From NCBI GenBank assembly GCA_963766375.1, contig CAVXZG010000019.1:1-64000 (forward strand): DNA of 64,000 nucleotides. Direction: 5' to 3'. Made by a program: the position numbers and the translations under genes. How positions within the stretch are numbered: position 1 is the stretch's first letter; each line of letters starts with the position of its first letter. Under the pieces are notes generated by a model. That model had not been told where the DNA came from, did not search any database, and saw only the letters and a list, made by a program, of their open reading frames with translations. This DNA is from AC-32 sp963766375. Lineage in GTDB: Bacteria > Actinomycetota > Thermoleophilia > Gaiellales > Gaiellaceae. This document shows, one piece after another, positions 63,834 to 64,000 of the stretch.

Positions 63834-63882
63834 TGTCGACATGTCACAGTCGCCTCGTCTGGGTTCCTAACGAGATGTCGAC
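63834..63882. promoter_or_regulatory. candidate ROK operator pair between divergent genes
   Basis: TGTCGACA (63834-63841, perfect palindrome) and ATGTCGAC (63875-63882) lie 33 bases apart in the 120-base gap between the ROK gene and the GH4 gene. TTGACA at 63822-63827 could be a -35 element. Repeated palindromes between a divergent regulator and target are typical of ROK control; the link is inference. Confidence 0.45.
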
Positions 63883-63897
63883 GAACCCTCAGCCCCA

Positions 63898-64000
63898 GTG
63901 AAACTCGCCGTCGTCGGCGGCGGCTCGACCTACACGCCGGAGCTGGTCGCCGGCCTGGCCCGCGAACGCGAGCGGCTCGATCTGAGCGAGCTCGTCCTGC
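63898..64000 (+). CDS. glycoside hydrolase family 4 (6-phospho-glycosidase-like), 5' part only
   Basis: GTG 63898 starts MKLAVVGGGSTYTPELVAGL and continues ARERERLDLSELVL up to the window end. GGGSTYTPEL is the NAD-binding start of GH4 enzymes, which split glycosides by an NAD- and metal-dependent redox route, often on 6-phosphorylated sugars. Only 34 residues are visible, so the substrate cannot be told. The divergent ROK regulator supports a sugar-use operon. Confidence 0.8.
   Translation, partial: MKLAVVGGGSTYTPELVAGLARERERLDLSELVL

Overview
The window looks like chromosomal DNA of a very GC-rich actinobacterium, most plausibly of the class Thermoleophilia (Gaiellales or Solirubrobacterales type). 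This rests on GC content, frequent GTG/TTG starts, many ATGA/GTGA-type gene overlaps, and family content: an actinobacterial VLRF1-type release factor, a DUF2332 protein, a SARP regulator, and DUF3618, DUF4235 and PF07332-like envelope proteins. Taxonomy is inferred; there is no rRNA gene.

Many genes that should be intact, including thrS, typA and an ROK regulator, are broken by single-base frame changes. The sequence therefore probably carries consensus indel errors, and most broken genes are annotated as one gene with the break located.

Layout. 0-3 kb: the 3' half of a tRNA-Arg(CCT), possibly an attachment site, next to two damaged phage or contractile-injection tail-tube genes, then a secreted CHRD protein and a coiled-coil protein. 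3-6.3 kb: methionine sulfoxide reductases (msrB-msrA), a FIST protein, a CBS protein and a YjbR protein. 6.3-17.1 kb: translation genes thrS, infC-rpmI-rplT, an rRNA/tRNA methyltransferase and pheST, with small enzymes between and two copies of a composite palindromic repeat. 17.1-20.8 kb: a lone cyclic-nucleotide-binding protein, a cupredoxin-like protein, an overlapping five-gene envelope operon ending in a YihY protein, and argR. 20.8-28.6 kb: a 2-oxoacid dehydrogenase complex (E1alpha, E1beta, E2, and E3 slightly apart). 28.6-34.2 kb: two ECF sigma factors with fused C-terminal domains, a protein with a C-terminal cyclic-nucleotide-binding domain, and a secreted Asp-box (sialidase-like) protein. 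34.3-41.8 kb: ABM-like monooxygenases, an aminotransferase, 5-oxoprolinase pxpABC, an ABC exporter and a RelE/ParE toxin-antitoxin pair. 41.8-42.6 kb: a hairpin-rich gene-free stretch and two tiny genes. 42.6-57.5 kb: a signalling-rich region with a SARP/beta-propeller regulator convergent with a leaderless BMP protein, an MFS transporter fused to a cyclic-nucleotide-binding domain, a release factor and EttA, and two large zinc-ribbon/adenylate-cyclase/AAA/TPR proteins with a decayed cyclic-nucleotide-binding fragment between them. 57.5-64 kb: typA, an Nramp transporter with two PRC-barrel partners, a membrane protein, and an ROK regulator divergent from a GH4 glycosidase that runs off the end.

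The strongest theme is cyclic-nucleotide signalling: two probable adenylate cyclases and three cyclic-nucleotide-binding proteins with different partners, plus one remnant. No CRISPR array, rRNA, integrase or transposase gene was seen.
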